A DNA stretch of 64,000 nt from an uncultured Oscillospiraceae bacterium (GTDB taxonomy: Bacteria > Bacillota > Clostridia > Oscillospirales > Ruminococcaceae): contig CAJUPO010000004.1 of the NCBI GenBank assembly GCA_910588145.1, positions 1 through 64,000 on the forward strand. The letters run 5' to 3'. The notes under the pieces are model-generated. The model was not told the origin of the DNA, made no database searches, and was given only the letters and a program-made list of their open reading frames with translations. Of the stretch, positions 17,697-26,988 are shown piece by piece. How positions within the stretch are numbered: the first letter of the stretch is position 1; every line of letters starts with the position of its first letter. Position numbers and translations under genes: made by a program.

Positions 17697-20600
17697 TTAT
17701 ATTGTTGTAATATCAATCATATCCACATCAGAAATAGTTCTTTCTGTCAGAAGAACGTTTGCAAGCGCTTTTGCAGTATCTATTGCAGTAAGACTGCATA
17801 TAGATCTTTCTACTGACTTACGGCGCATTTTAACGCTGTCTCTTGCAGGAAGTCTTCCCTTTTCTGAAGTTGAAATAACATAATGGATTTTTCCGCTTTC
17901 AAGCAATGAAAGAACGTTAGGTTCTGTTTTTTCAGAAATTTTATTTACAAGATTAGTAGCAATCATATTTTTGTTAAGAGTACTTGCAGTTCCGCTTGTA
18001 CCATACAGTTCAAATCCCATTTGTGAAAACTTATCGGCAATAGAAATAATTTCCTGCTTATCTTGATCACGAACAGAAATAAGTACTCCGCCCTCACGTT
18101 TTAAATCATATCCGGCAGCAACCAGACCCTTTAATAAAGCATCTTCAAATGTTTCTGCTATGCCAAGACACTCACCGGTAGATTTCATCTCAGGTCCGAG
18201 CATTGTATCGACATCCTGAAGTTTTTCAAAAGAGAATACCGGAACCTTAACAGCCACGTATTTACTCTTCTTATAAAGACCGCTTTCGTATCCGAGTTCC
18301 TTTAGAGTTGATCCGAGCATAATTTTAGTTGCAATATCAACCATTGGAATGCCAGTAACCTTACTAATATAAGGTACTGTTCTTGAAGAACGCGGATTAA
18401 CTTCTATAACATAAACTTCATTATTATAAACAACGTACTGAATATTAACGAGACCGATAACATTAAGTTCAACAGCAAGCTTTTTAGTATAATCGATAAT
18501 AGTATCTACTATCTTTTGAGAGAGTGTCTGTGCCGGATAAACAGAAATTGAATCTCCTGAATGTACGCCTGCACGTTCAATATGCTCCATAATACCTGGA
18601 ATAAGAAAATCTTTTCCGTCACAGATTGCGTCAACTTCTACTTCTTTACCCATCATATACTTGTCAATAAGAACAGGATTTTCAATCATGGTTCTTGTAA
18701 TAATTCCCATATACTCAACTACGTCTTTTTCAGAATGAGCAATAATCATGTTCTGTCCGCCGAGTACGTAAGATGGTCTAAGAAGTACCGGATATCCCAG
18801 CTTACCAGCAACTTCTACGGCTTCTTCGGTTGTCATGACAGTATATCCGTCTGGACGAGGGATGCCGCATTTTTCAAGGAGTTCGTCAAATCTTTCTCTG
18901 TCTTCAGCTGCGTCAATGCTGTCAGCGGAAGTACCAAGAATATTTACTCCCATATCTGCAAGATGACGTGTAAGTTTAATAGCTGTTTGACCTCCGAACT
19001 GTACAACTACTCCATAAGGCTGTTCTGTTTCAATGATAGATTCTACATCTTCTTTAGTAAGCGGATCAAAATAAAGTCTATCGCCTGTATCAAAATCAGT
19101 TGAAACTGTTTCAGGGTTATTATTGCATATAATTGCTTCATATCCCTGTTCCTTTAAAGTCCAGACGCAATGTACTGAACAGTAGTCAAATTCGATACCC
19201 TGACCTATTCTTATAGGACCAGATCCGAAAACAATAACCTTTTTCTTACCCTGATCTACGCGTTCAATAAACTGCTTAGCTTCATTTTCTTCATCAAAGG
19301 TAGAATAAAAATAAGGTGTTTCGGCTTTAAACTCGCCCGCACAGGTGTCAACCATTTTAAATACGGAATGCTTTTTTATTGGACATTTTTGACCGGAAAA
19401 ACGTTCAATTGTACTGTCAAGATAACCGAATTTTTTTGCTGTAAGGTATTTTTCTTCACTTAATTCTCCTTCAGTCAGCCATCTTTCAAGTTCTGTAAGG
19501 TTCTTAAGCTTGTCCAGGAACCATTCGTCTATCATTGTAATATTGTGTAGTTCATTAACCGAAACTCCGCGTTTTAGCAGTTCATAAACCTGGAATGCTC
19601 TTTCATCGTCTGCCCTAGGAATTTTTTCAAGCAGTTCTTCAGTTGATACTGATTCAAATTTCTTCATATTCATAGAGTCGACGCCAAGTTCAGTAGAGCG
19701 TACAGCTTTCATGATTGCCTGTTCAAAGCTTGTACCTATTGCCATTACTTCACCGGTAGCTTTCATTTGAGTTCCAAGTGTTCTCTTTGCATAAACAAAT
19801 TTATCAAAAGCCCACTTAGGGAATTTAACAACTACATAGTCCAGTGCAGGTTCAAAGCAGGCATATGTTTTGCCTGTAACCTGATTTATTATTTCATCAA
19901 GAGTATATCCAATTGCTATTCTTGTCGCAACCTTAGCTATCGGATAACCAGTTGCTTTTGAAGCGAGAGCTGATGAACGTGAAACTCGAGGATTTACCTC
20001 AATAACTGCATATTCAAATGTTTCGGGGTGAAGAGCAAACTGACAGTTACATCCGCCTTCTACCTTTAATTCTGATATAATATTAAGGGACGCTGTACGA
20101 AGCATCTGATATTCACGGTCTGAAAGAGTAACTGCCGGAGCAATTACTATACTGTCACCTGTATGGATTCCTACTGGATCGAAGTTTTCCATAGAGCACA
20201 CGGTAATAACATTGCCCTTGCTGTCTCTGATAACTTCAAATTCAATTTCTTTCCAACCGCTTATACATTTTTCAATAAGAACCTGAGTAATAGGAGAAAG
20301 TCTGAGTCCATTTTTTGAAATATCACGCAGCTGTTCTTCATTGTCTGCTATTCCGCCTCCTGTTCCGCCAAGGGTAAATGCCGGACGGACAATAACAGGA
20401 TAACCAATTTCACCAGCAAATGAAACAGCGTCTTCAATAGTTTCAACTACCTTGGAAGGAATACAAGGTTCTCCAATCTTCTCCATTGTATCCTTAAATG
20501 CTTGACGGTCCTCTGCTTTATGTATTGTTTCCGGATCAGCGCCGAGCAATTTTACATTATGTAAATCAAGAAATCCTTCTTCAGCAAGCTGCATAGAAAG

Positions 20601-20891
20601 AGTAAGTCCTGTTTGACCTCCAAGAGTAGACAGAAGGCTGTCCGGCTTTTCAATCTCAATAATTCTCTTTACAACATCAAGATTAAGCGGTTCAATATAA
20701 ATTTTATCAGCCATTGCCTTATCAGTCATAATTGTAGCAGGATTTGAATTTATCAAAACTACTTCAAGTCCTTCTTGCTTAAGCGCACGGCATGCCTGTG
20801 TTCCAGCATAGTCAAATTCAGCAGCCTGACCAATTATAATAGGTCCCGAGCCAATTACAAGTACTTTTTTTATATCCTGTCTTAAAGGCAT
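17697..20891 (-). CDS. carB: Carbamoyl-phosphate synthase large subunit
   Basis: Makes carbamoyl phosphate from bicarbonate, ammonia (channelled from CarA) and two ATP. 1064 residues. Two homologous ATP-grasp halves (about 1-400 and 550-935) are each introduced by a GSGPIIIGQ or GSGPIRIGQG nucleotide motif. An oligomerisation region and a C-terminal MGS-like regulatory domain (about 936-1064; LYGTSGTASTL) follow. The single copy lies in the pyr operon and presumably also serves arginine synthesis. Start ATG 1 nt after carA with GGAG at 10-nt spacing. Confidence 0.97.
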   Translation of the reverse strand: MPLRQDIKKVLVIGSGPIIIGQAAEFDYAGTQACRALKQEGLEVVLINSNPATIMTDKAMADKIYIEPLNLDVVKRIIEIEKPDSLLSTLGGQTGLTLSMQLAEEGFLDLHNVKLLGADPETIHKAEDRQAFKDTMEKIGEPCIPSKVVETIEDAVSFAGEIGYPVIVRPAFTLGGTGGGIADNEEQLRDISKNGLRLSPITQVLIEKCISGWKEIEFEVIRDSKGNVITVCSMENFDPVGIHTGDSIVIAPAVTLSDREYQMLRTASLNIISELKVEGGCNCQFALHPETFEYAVIEVNPRVSRSSALASKATGYPIAKVATRIAIGYTLDEIINQVTGKTYACFEPALDYVVVKFPKWAFDKFVYAKRTLGTQMKATGEVMAIGTSFEQAIMKAVRSTELGVDSMNMKKFESVSTEELLEKIPRADDERAFQVYELLKRGVSVNELHNITMIDEWFLDKLKNLTELERWLTEGELSEEKYLTAKKFGYLDSTIERFSGQKCPIKKHSVFKMVDTCAGEFKAETPYFYSTFDEENEAKQFIERVDQGKKKVIVFGSGPIRIGQGIEFDYCSVHCVWTLKEQGYEAIICNNNPETVSTDFDTGDRLYFDPLTKEDVESIIETEQPYGVVVQFGGQTAIKLTRHLADMGVNILGTSADSIDAAEDRERFDELLEKCGIPRPDGYTVMTTEEAVEVAGKLGYPVLLRPSYVLGGQNMIIAHSEKDVVEYMGIITRTMIENPVLIDKYMMGKEVEVDAICDGKDFLIPGIMEHIERAGVHSGDSISVYPAQTLSQKIVDTIIDYTKKLAVELNVIGLVNIQYVVYNNEVYVIEVNPRSSRTVPYISKVTGIPMVDIATKIMLGSTLKELGYESGLYKKSKYVAVKVPVFSFEKLQDVDTMLGPEMKSTGECLGIAETFEDALLKGLVAAGYDLKREGGVLISVRDQDKQEIISIADKFSQMGFELYGTSGTASTLNKNMIATNLVNKISEKTEPNVLSLLESGKIHYVISTSEKGRLPARDSVKMRRKSVERSICSLTAIDTAKALANVLLTERTISDVDMIDITTI

Positions 20892-20892
20892 A

Positions 20893-21999
20893 TCAGTGCA
20901 TCTCCTTTTTCATCATATCAATAAATTCATCAAATAAGTAAGCTGTATCCTGAGGACCTCCATGTGCTTCAGGATGAAACTGTACCGTAAAGGCGTTTTC
21001 CTTGCTGTATCTCATACCTTCACAGGTTCCGTCATTAGCATTTATATGAGATACTGTTCCTTCAGACGGATCAATACTGTCACCTACAACTGCATAGCCA
21101 TGATTCTGACTTGTAACAAATGTTTTGCTTAGAACCTTGTCGATTACAGGCTGATTTGCTCCCCTATGACCGTACTTAAGTTTTTCAGTTTTGGCTCCGT
21201 GAGCTAAAGCCATTAACTGATGTCCGAGACAAATTCCGAATATAGGAATACCGAGTTTTGAAATTTCACGAATATTATTTATAATTTCAGTATTTTCAGC
21301 TGGATCTCCAGGACCATTTGAAAACATTATTCCATCTGGAGAAATTTCCTTGATCTGTTCAGCTGTTGTGTCAGCCGGTACTACGATAACCTCGCAGCCT
21401 CTGTTTACCAGTTCATTTCTTATATTCCTTTTATATCCAAAATCAAAGAGTACAACCTTATATTCAGGATTTTCATTAGAATAACTTTTAATTTCAGTGC
21501 CAGTTACTGATTTAACAGCGTCTGTAATTTTATAGGCTTTTATCTTTTCTAAAAGCTCTTCTTTCTTTTCGTTTACATTTTCTGTTGTAATAGCACCGTT
21601 CATTACCCCGACTTCACGTATCTTCCTTGTTAAACATCTTGTATCAATGGAATGGATTCCAATAACATTGTGTTTTACAAGAAATTCGTTAATATCTCCC
21701 TGAGAACGAAAATTTGAAGGTGTATTGCACCATTCTCTTACAATATATCCGCTGACATAAGATTTTGCAGATTCAAAATCCTCGTCATTTACACCGTAAT
21801 TTCCTATAAGCGGAAATGTCTGGGTAACAATCTGACCGTAATAGCTGGGGTCAGTTAATGTTTCCTGATAACCTGTAAGGCTTGTTGTAAAAACAACTTC
21901 TCCTATTACAGTTCCTTTTGCGCCAAAACTGCGTCCTTCAAAAACAGTTCCGTCGGCTAAAAGCAGATAAGCTTTTTCACTTTGATTAAATATAGACAT
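20893..21999 (-). CDS. carA: Carbamoyl-phosphate synthase small subunit (glutaminase)
   Basis: Hydrolyses glutamine and channels ammonia to CarB. 368 residues. The N-terminal CarA-specific domain has LLLADGTVFEG and TGYQETLTDPSY. The C-terminal class I amidotransferase has PIFGICLGHQLMALA (nucleophile Cys), SQNHGYAV, and VQFHPEAHGGP (catalytic His-Glu). AAAGGA lies 8 nt before the ATG. Confidence 0.97.
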   Translation of the reverse strand: MSIFNQSEKAYLLLADGTVFEGRSFGAKGTVIGEVVFTTSLTGYQETLTDPSYYGQIVTQTFPLIGNYGVNDEDFESAKSYVSGYIVREWCNTPSNFRSQGDINEFLVKHNVIGIHSIDTRCLTRKIREVGVMNGAITTENVNEKKEELLEKIKAYKITDAVKSVTGTEIKSYSNENPEYKVVLFDFGYKRNIRNELVNRGCEVIVVPADTTAEQIKEISPDGIMFSNGPGDPAENTEIINNIREISKLGIPIFGICLGHQLMALAHGAKTEKLKYGHRGANQPVIDKVLSKTFVTSQNHGYAVVGDSIDPSEGTVSHINANDGTCEGMRYSKENAFTVQFHPEAHGGPQDTAYLFDEFIDMMKKEMH

Positions 22000-22028
22000 C
22001 TTACCATTCCTTTCACAGATTCTATTAA

Positions 22029-22952
22029 CTATTTAAGATTAATAAAAGATGTTATATCATCCCTCATTCTTATTGCTTCACGCCTTGCAGCTTCAGCAAA
22101 TTCAGTTTCAGGACAGTTTTCCTTTTTATATGCGCACATAATTGCTCGTGATGAATTAACAATAGCGCCAAGACCATTTTTATCGAATGCACCTGCAATG
22201 CCTTCAGCGCCGCCTCCTTGTGCACCGTAACCAGGAACAAGAAACATTGTATGCGGAAGTCTTTTTCGCAGTTCTGAAAGCTGTTCCGGATAAGTTGCCC
22301 CTACTACTGCTCCAACAGAAGAATATCCGTATTCACCAATTTGGTTTTCGCCCCATTTTTCGCACATATCTCCCATTACCGCATAAACAGGAGTACCGTC
22401 TATAAGCTTGTCCTGAAGTTCTCCGCTTGACTTGTTGGAAGTCTTAACAAGAACATATATTCCCTTGTCCTTTTCTGCACAAACTTTTAGAAGCGGATCG
22501 ATACCGTCAGTTCCGAGGTATCCGTTAACAGTCAGTGCGTCTGCTGCAAATGGTTCACATTCAGTATCACCTACCATTACAGTTCCCAGATGTGCTGATG
22601 TATAAGCTTCCATTGTAGCTCCTATATCATTTCTTTTTCCGTCGGTTATGACAAACATTCCCTTTAGCTTTGCATAGCGTATTGTTTTTTCAAGAGTCTT
22701 TACGCCATAATGTCCGTACATTTCATAATAAGCAGCCTGAGGCTTGATAGCCGGAACTATATCGCAGATACTGTCAATAATCAGCTGATTAAAAAGAAAA
22801 ATTGATTTTGCAGCTGCTTTAAGAGTCATACCGTCTGCATTGAAAAACTCATTTTTTATATAGTCTGGAACATATTCAAGCTTAGGGTCAAGTCCGACTA
22901 CTGTCGGATTTTTAGTTTCGATTATTTTTTTGATAAGCCTGTCAAATGACAT
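22029..22952 (-). CDS. pyrF: Orotidine 5'-phosphate decarboxylase, type 2
   Basis: Last step of UMP synthesis. 307 residues, the length of the longer type 2 subfamily (B. subtilis PyrF is about 240). The active-site strand FVITDGKRNDIGATMEAY holds the D-x-K-x-x-x-D catalytic set. NPTVVGLDPKLEYVP is the N-terminal motif, and VPGYGAQGGGAEGI near the C-terminus binds the phosphate. A GGAG site precedes the ATG; 29 nt separate its stop from carA. Confidence 0.95.
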   Translation of the reverse strand: MSFDRLIKKIIETKNPTVVGLDPKLEYVPDYIKNEFFNADGMTLKAAAKSIFLFNQLIIDSICDIVPAIKPQAAYYEMYGHYGVKTLEKTIRYAKLKGMFVITDGKRNDIGATMEAYTSAHLGTVMVGDTECEPFAADALTVNGYLGTDGIDPLLKVCAEKDKGIYVLVKTSNKSSGELQDKLIDGTPVYAVMGDMCEKWGENQIGEYGYSSVGAVVGATYPEQLSELRKRLPHTMFLVPGYGAQGGGAEGIAGAFDKNGLGAIVNSSRAIMCAYKKENCPETEFAEAARREAIRMRDDITSFINLK

Positions 22953-22970
22953 TATTTAACTCCTTTTATG

Positions 22971-24242
22971 TTACTTTATTTCAGAAAATTTTAGAACGCC
23001 TTTTGAAATCACTGCCAAAGGCTTTCCTTTTAGTTTAATATTTTTAAAGGCCGAATTTTTTCCTTTGGACTTAAAGTTTTCAGGTTCAACTGTCCATTCA
23101 AGTTCTGTATTAACTAAAGTTAAATCAGCAGTTACTCCAGCTTTAATTCCGGAATAAGGCAATCCTAAAATTTTTCTTGGATTTTCAGCCATTAATTCAA
23201 CTATTTTTTCAAGTGAAATCTTACCTGTATGATACAAACCGGTAAGAACTGCGGCAAGCGAAGTTTCAAGTCCTACTACTCCGTTGGGGGCAGAAAGAAA
23301 ATCAGATTTTTCTTCACTTGAATGCGGTGCATGATCAGTTACTATACAATCTATTGTACCATCGCAAATTCCATTAATAATTGCAAGCCTGTCCGCTTCT
23401 TCTCTAAGCGGCGGATTCATTCTGTAATCTGCATCTTTTGTTAGAAGCATTTCGTCAGTCAGCATAAAATAATGAGGGCAGGTTTCACAGGTAACTTTAA
23501 CGCCTTCAGCCTTAGCCTTTCTGATAATATCTACACTTCCAGCTGTACTGACATGAGCAATATGGATCCTGCATCCTGTTTTTTGAGCGGTTACAATCTC
23601 ACGGGCGGTAATGCTGTCCTCTGACAGCCTGTCCATTCCTGGCACTCCAAGCATTTCAGAAACTTTTCCCTTATTAATTTTTCCGTCATTTATTATTTTT
23701 AGATCTTCGCAGTGAGAAATGGTGAGTAATCCTTCTTCTTCAGCTGCCATCATGCCGTACTTAAGCATACCCTGATTTTCTACCGGACGCCCATCATCAG
23801 ATACTGCAATGATTCCGGCTTTTTTTAAAATCTTATAATCCGATAATTCTTCACCTTTTAGTCCGATGGTAATAGAGCCTACTGGATACACGTCAACGCC
23901 AGTATTTTTTGACTTTTCATAAATATAATTTACTGTTTCAACATTATCTGTTACAGGATTTGTATTCGGCATACACGCAACTCCTGTAAATCCGCCGGCA
24001 AGCGCTGCAGCTGTTCCGGAAACAATGTCTTCTTTGTACGTATAACCAGGATCTCTAAAATGTACATGCATATCAAAGAGACCAGGAAAAGCCGTTAAGT
24101 TACTTCCGTCAATTGTCCTATCAGCCTTTTCGGTAATATGTTCTTCTATTCTGCTGATTATTCCGTTTTTAATAAAAATATCGCATATTTTATTCATATT
24201 GGAATCAACTGTCCGGATATTTTTAATCAGTATTGAGTTCAT
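22971..24242 (-). CDS. pyrC: Dihydroorotase
   Basis: Zinc amidohydrolase that closes carbamoyl-aspartate to dihydroorotate. 423 residues, type I. Metal ligands are in FDMHVHFRDPG (His59, His61). Further ligands appear in TISHCEDL (His), HIAHVSTAGS (His) and CIVTDHAPH (Asp). The segment ACMPNTNPVTD is typical. GGGAGG lies just before the ATG, which overlaps the pyrR stop (ATGA). Confidence 0.95.
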   Translation of the reverse strand: MNSILIKNIRTVDSNMNKICDIFIKNGIISRIEEHITEKADRTIDGSNLTAFPGLFDMHVHFRDPGYTYKEDIVSGTAAALAGGFTGVACMPNTNPVTDNVETVNYIYEKSKNTGVDVYPVGSITIGLKGEELSDYKILKKAGIIAVSDDGRPVENQGMLKYGMMAAEEEGLLTISHCEDLKIINDGKINKGKVSEMLGVPGMDRLSEDSITAREIVTAQKTGCRIHIAHVSTAGSVDIIRKAKAEGVKVTCETCPHYFMLTDEMLLTKDADYRMNPPLREEADRLAIINGICDGTIDCIVTDHAPHSSEEKSDFLSAPNGVVGLETSLAAVLTGLYHTGKISLEKIVELMAENPRKILGLPYSGIKAGVTADLTLVNTELEWTVEPENFKSKGKNSAFKNIKLKGKPLAVISKGVLKFSEIK

Positions 24243-24781
24243 TTTACCTCCCTTATATCAGTGAATATTGCCACACTATCTGTTCCGTCTATTTCCTTTA
24301 CGAAAACATTGACCTCTTCTTCCCTTGAGGTAGGTAGATTTTTACCTACATAGTCCGGTCGAATAGGAATTTCCCTATGTCCCCTGTCTATAAGAACAGC
24401 GAGCTGAATAGCTTCAGGACGTCCTCTTTCTATTAGAGCGTCAATGGCTGCACGGGTACTTCTTCCGGTATAAATAACATCATCAACAATAACCACTTTT
24501 TTATCTTTGATTTCAAAATCAATAACTGTACGGTCACACGATTCAAGGGGCTTCATATCATCCCGGAACGGTGTGATATCAAGTGCGCCGCATGGAACAG
24601 ATATATTTTCAAGTTCATTGATTTTAGCTGCGATTCTTTCTGCAAGAGCTATGCCTCTTGAAATTATTCCCACAAGACAAATATTTTCGGCACCTTTATT
24701 ACGCTCTATTATTTCATAGGTAATTCTTGTCAATGCACGATTCATGGCATTCTTGTCCATTATTACAGCTTTTCTTTCCAA
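24239..24781 (-). CDS. pyrR: Pyrimidine operon attenuation regulator / uracil phosphoribosyltransferase
   Basis: PyrR binds UMP and the leader RNA of the pyr operon and promotes termination when pyrimidines are plentiful; it also has weak UPRTase activity. 180 residues. VVIVDDVIYTGRSTRAA is the PRPP loop, and RRALTR-like MNRALTRITYEIIERN and VLIDRGHREIPIRPDYVGKNLPTS are PyrR-specific. The frame opens at a GTG at 24787, but AGGTGG then sits only 1 nt away. The TTG at 24781 has 7-nt spacing and gives an N-terminus aligned with Bacillus PyrR (M-x-x-KAVI-D). I therefore call TTG. Confidence 0.93.
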   Translation of the reverse strand: MERKAVIMDKNAMNRALTRITYEIIERNKGAENICLVGIISRGIALAERIAAKINELENISVPCGALDITPFRDDMKPLESCDRTVIDFEIKDKKVVIVDDVIYTGRSTRAAIDALIERGRPEAIQLAVLIDRGHREIPIRPDYVGKNLPTSREEEVNVFVKEIDGTDSVAIFTDIREVK

Positions 24782-24792
24782 ATACACACCAC

Positions 24793-24832
24793 CTAAAATA
24801 AAAGCGCTTATCCTTGCCGACAGATAAGCGCT
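24793..24832 (-). terminator. pyr operon attenuator terminator
   Basis: Perfect 10-bp stem (24803-24812 with 24823-24832) followed on the minus strand by a T-rich run (24802-24793), ending 11 nt before the pyrR TTG. It lies about 46 nt downstream of the PyrR-binding hairpin, the usual attenuator layout. Confidence 0.85.
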
Positions 24833-24878
24833 GCTAAGTTCATAAGCATATAATTATAGCTTTATTTACCAAACAATG

Positions 24879-24909
24879 CCTTGTCAACCTCACAGGATCA
24901 ACTTAAAGG
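24879..24909 (-). promoter_or_regulatory. PyrR-binding RNA hairpin in the pyr leader
   Basis: On the minus strand the core GATCCTGTGAGGTT matches the recalled PyrR-site consensus ARUCCNGNGAGGYU except at its first base. It folds as a lower stem CCTT/AAGG, a purine-containing internal bulge, and an upper stem GTTGA-(bulged T)-CC with GGTTGAC capped by a TGTGA loop. This is the canonical PyrR target shape. Binding should release the downstream terminator when UMP is high. Confidence 0.85.
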
Positions 24910-24923
24910 ACTCATTAAATTAC

Positions 24924-24952
24924 ATTTTACCACATTTTTTTTCATTTGTCCA
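24924..24952 (-). promoter_or_regulatory. Promoter of the pyr operon
   Basis: Minus strand TGGACA (24947-24952), 17-nt spacer, TAAAAT (24924-24929). The -35 overlaps the end of the GH59-like gene, so the promoter is embedded in the preceding coding region. Transcription should start near 24917, just before the PyrR site. Confidence 0.65.
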
Positions 24953-26975
24953 GTTTTTTCAACGAAAAATTCTTTATTTTTTTCATTGCTATCAAAAAAC
25001 CTGCCCCGGCTGCGGCAATACCAGCGCCGAAGATAAGAGTACTTTTTTTAAGCTTTTTTCCGCTTCCTATCTTTTCTGAAATATGTTCTTTTTCTTGATT
25101 TTTCTTATGAAACTTTATAATATCATGAGAATTTTCTGATATTTCAACTGAATCAAAGCTTAAACTTCCGGACAGGACCGTTATTTTAACATAATGATTT
25201 CCATGCCCCAGTCCTCGTTTGCTATAAAACGACTGCTTTGCATCACAATATTCTATAAAGAATCCAGCGGCAAGGATTTTATCATCTACTTCGATTTTAA
25301 GCTTCAGATTTTCAGCTACGCCTATAAGTGAAAAATTTTCTCCGCAAAAATTAAAAGAAAAAAATTCATAATTTTTATTTGCAGAAACGCTGCTTCCATT
25401 ATAGAAAAGACTGTTATTTTCAATTGTATTTTTTAACCATCCTTCGGAATAAGAAATATTTCCTGACAAACAGTCTATTCTTTTATAGTATACAGGAGAT
25501 CCTAAAACTGGAATTACCGCCATATTTTTAAATTTGTTTTTATATAATGCACTGTATAGGCTTACCTTTCCAGCTGTAATCATTGGAGATGAGGCAAAAT
25601 AATCGCATACAAGCTCTTTATTAACATATGCCTTTATGTGACGGCCTTCTGCGGATATTTTAAGATGATTCCAGCAATCTGATGAAATACTGTTTTCGAA
25701 TCCGGACTCTATAACATTATTCATGTATTTAAACTGCCATTTTCCATCCGGAAAAATTCTTATTTGATAACCGCATTCAGTTTCAGAATTATTATGCCTA
25801 ATGCCTATTGCCGTATAATTGTCAGCGCAATTATTGTCAAATTTTACTTCTGCCCTCATTGTGTAATCGCACCATTTATTATCACCAATAGTAATTACTG
25901 GTGTTTCGCCGTAAAATTCAGAAGTTAAGCCTTGTTCAAGAACATTTACTCCGACGTCTGATACTATATTAAATATTCCTCCAAGGGTAGATGAGTATAA
26001 CGGAATTATTTCTGATTCATTTGAATAATTAAAATTATCAAAATAAGGAAGATAAAGATGTTTACTTTTTCTATCGGGAACTTTTATGGTTTTATTTCCA
26101 TTAACATTATCAACGCTGCAGGTTGTTACAGTAAGAATTGAAAACGGTTTCACTTCTATATTAAAACTATATTCGCCGTTATCTTCACTGGGGGTTATTC
26201 TGTTAATCAGCTTAAACCAATTATCCTCAAAAGTCATGTCTGAATCCGGACTTTTTGATTCAATATAATTTAGAATTTTTTCAGAATGTTTTAAATTTTT
26301 TAATATTATTTTATATTTTTTTGAATGTATATCCTTATTATTAAATATTAATGTATAGTCGTCCTCATTTGACATATAAACACTGTAGTTCGGATAATCC
26401 TTAGAAAGGCATTTCCATTGATTATCGATAAAATGTGTTAAATGTGCAGTTTGCCAAAATTCAGAACCTATTGAGTAATATCCGGACCAAGGTTCTTCAG
26501 CTGTTATGACTTGGTCAAGCGTTTTATATTCGACAGCAAAATTATCTTCATCACTAATATAATCGAATTTTATTCCATAAAGTTCATAGACCTTTTTGGC
26601 AATATAACGATATGAATAATTCATATCGTTAATATCTGCACTGCAGATTATTGAAATGTCAGGGTTAATAGCTTTTGCATCAGCAGCAAAAACAAAGCTT
26701 GAATATCCGGCGGCTAAAATTTTTTCAGATGAATGTTCTGATAATGAATTAATGTAACTATTAAGTTTTATTTTTATGTGACTGAATCCTGCGCCATAAT
26801 TTTTTTGAAACAGTGCTGCCATAATGTCATGGTAAATCTCCGGATAACTTTTTTTATAATTCATAAGTAATTGCGGAGTGTTTTCAGAAATTTCTATTCC
26901 GATCCCCTTAAAATTACAATTAGATTTAATATTTATCGTTTTTCCGTCAACAATAATATTCATTATACAGTTCAT
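24942..26975 (-). CDS. GH59 (galactocerebrosidase)-like protein with reduced catalytic domain
   Basis: 677 residues resembling family GH59. The N-terminus FKGIGIEIS...LLMNYKKSYPEIYHDIMAALF and the later ITAEEPWSGYYSIGSEFW (about residue 154) align by eye with GALC landmarks. The C-terminal lectin-like region (about 355-500; DYTMRAEVKF, GYQIRIFPDGKWQF) is also GH59-like. The barrel between INPDISII (about 103) and the EEPWSG motif is about 55 residues against about 165 in GALC, and I find no equivalent of the NERS acid/base or the nucleophile segment. No signal peptide. A C-terminal membrane helix (about 646-664) is flanked by Lys. Probably a pseudo-enzyme or carbohydrate-binding protein. AGGAG precedes the ATG; it follows trmB. 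Confidence 0.65.
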   Translation of the reverse strand: MNCIMNIIVDGKTINIKSNCNFKGIGIEISENTPQLLMNYKKSYPEIYHDIMAALFQKNYGAGFSHIKIKLNSYINSLSEHSSEKILAAGYSSFVFAADAKAINPDISIICSADINDMNYSYRYIAKKVYELYGIKFDYISDEDNFAVEYKTLDQVITAEEPWSGYYSIGSEFWQTAHLTHFIDNQWKCLSKDYPNYSVYMSNEDDYTLIFNNKDIHSKKYKIILKNLKHSEKILNYIESKSPDSDMTFEDNWFKLINRITPSEDNGEYSFNIEVKPFSILTVTTCSVDNVNGNKTIKVPDRKSKHLYLPYFDNFNYSNESEIIPLYSSTLGGIFNIVSDVGVNVLEQGLTSEFYGETPVITIGDNKWCDYTMRAEVKFDNNCADNYTAIGIRHNNSETECGYQIRIFPDGKWQFKYMNNVIESGFENSISSDCWNHLKISAEGRHIKAYVNKELVCDYFASSPMITAGKVSLYSALYKNKFKNMAVIPVLGSPVYYKRIDCLSGNISYSEGWLKNTIENNSLFYNGSSVSANKNYEFFSFNFCGENFSLIGVAENLKLKIEVDDKILAAGFFIEYCDAKQSFYSKRGLGHGNHYVKITVLSGSLSFDSVEISENSHDIIKFHKKNQEKEHISEKIGSGKKLKKSTLIFGAGIAAAGAGFLIAMKKIKNFSLKKLDK

Positions 26976-26988
26976 TCTATCACTCCTA

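Noticed and set aside
18561..19103. 180-residue open frame on the plus strand inside carB
   Set aside because: It is antisense to the strongly conserved carB reading frame, has no ribosome site and shows no recognisable domain.
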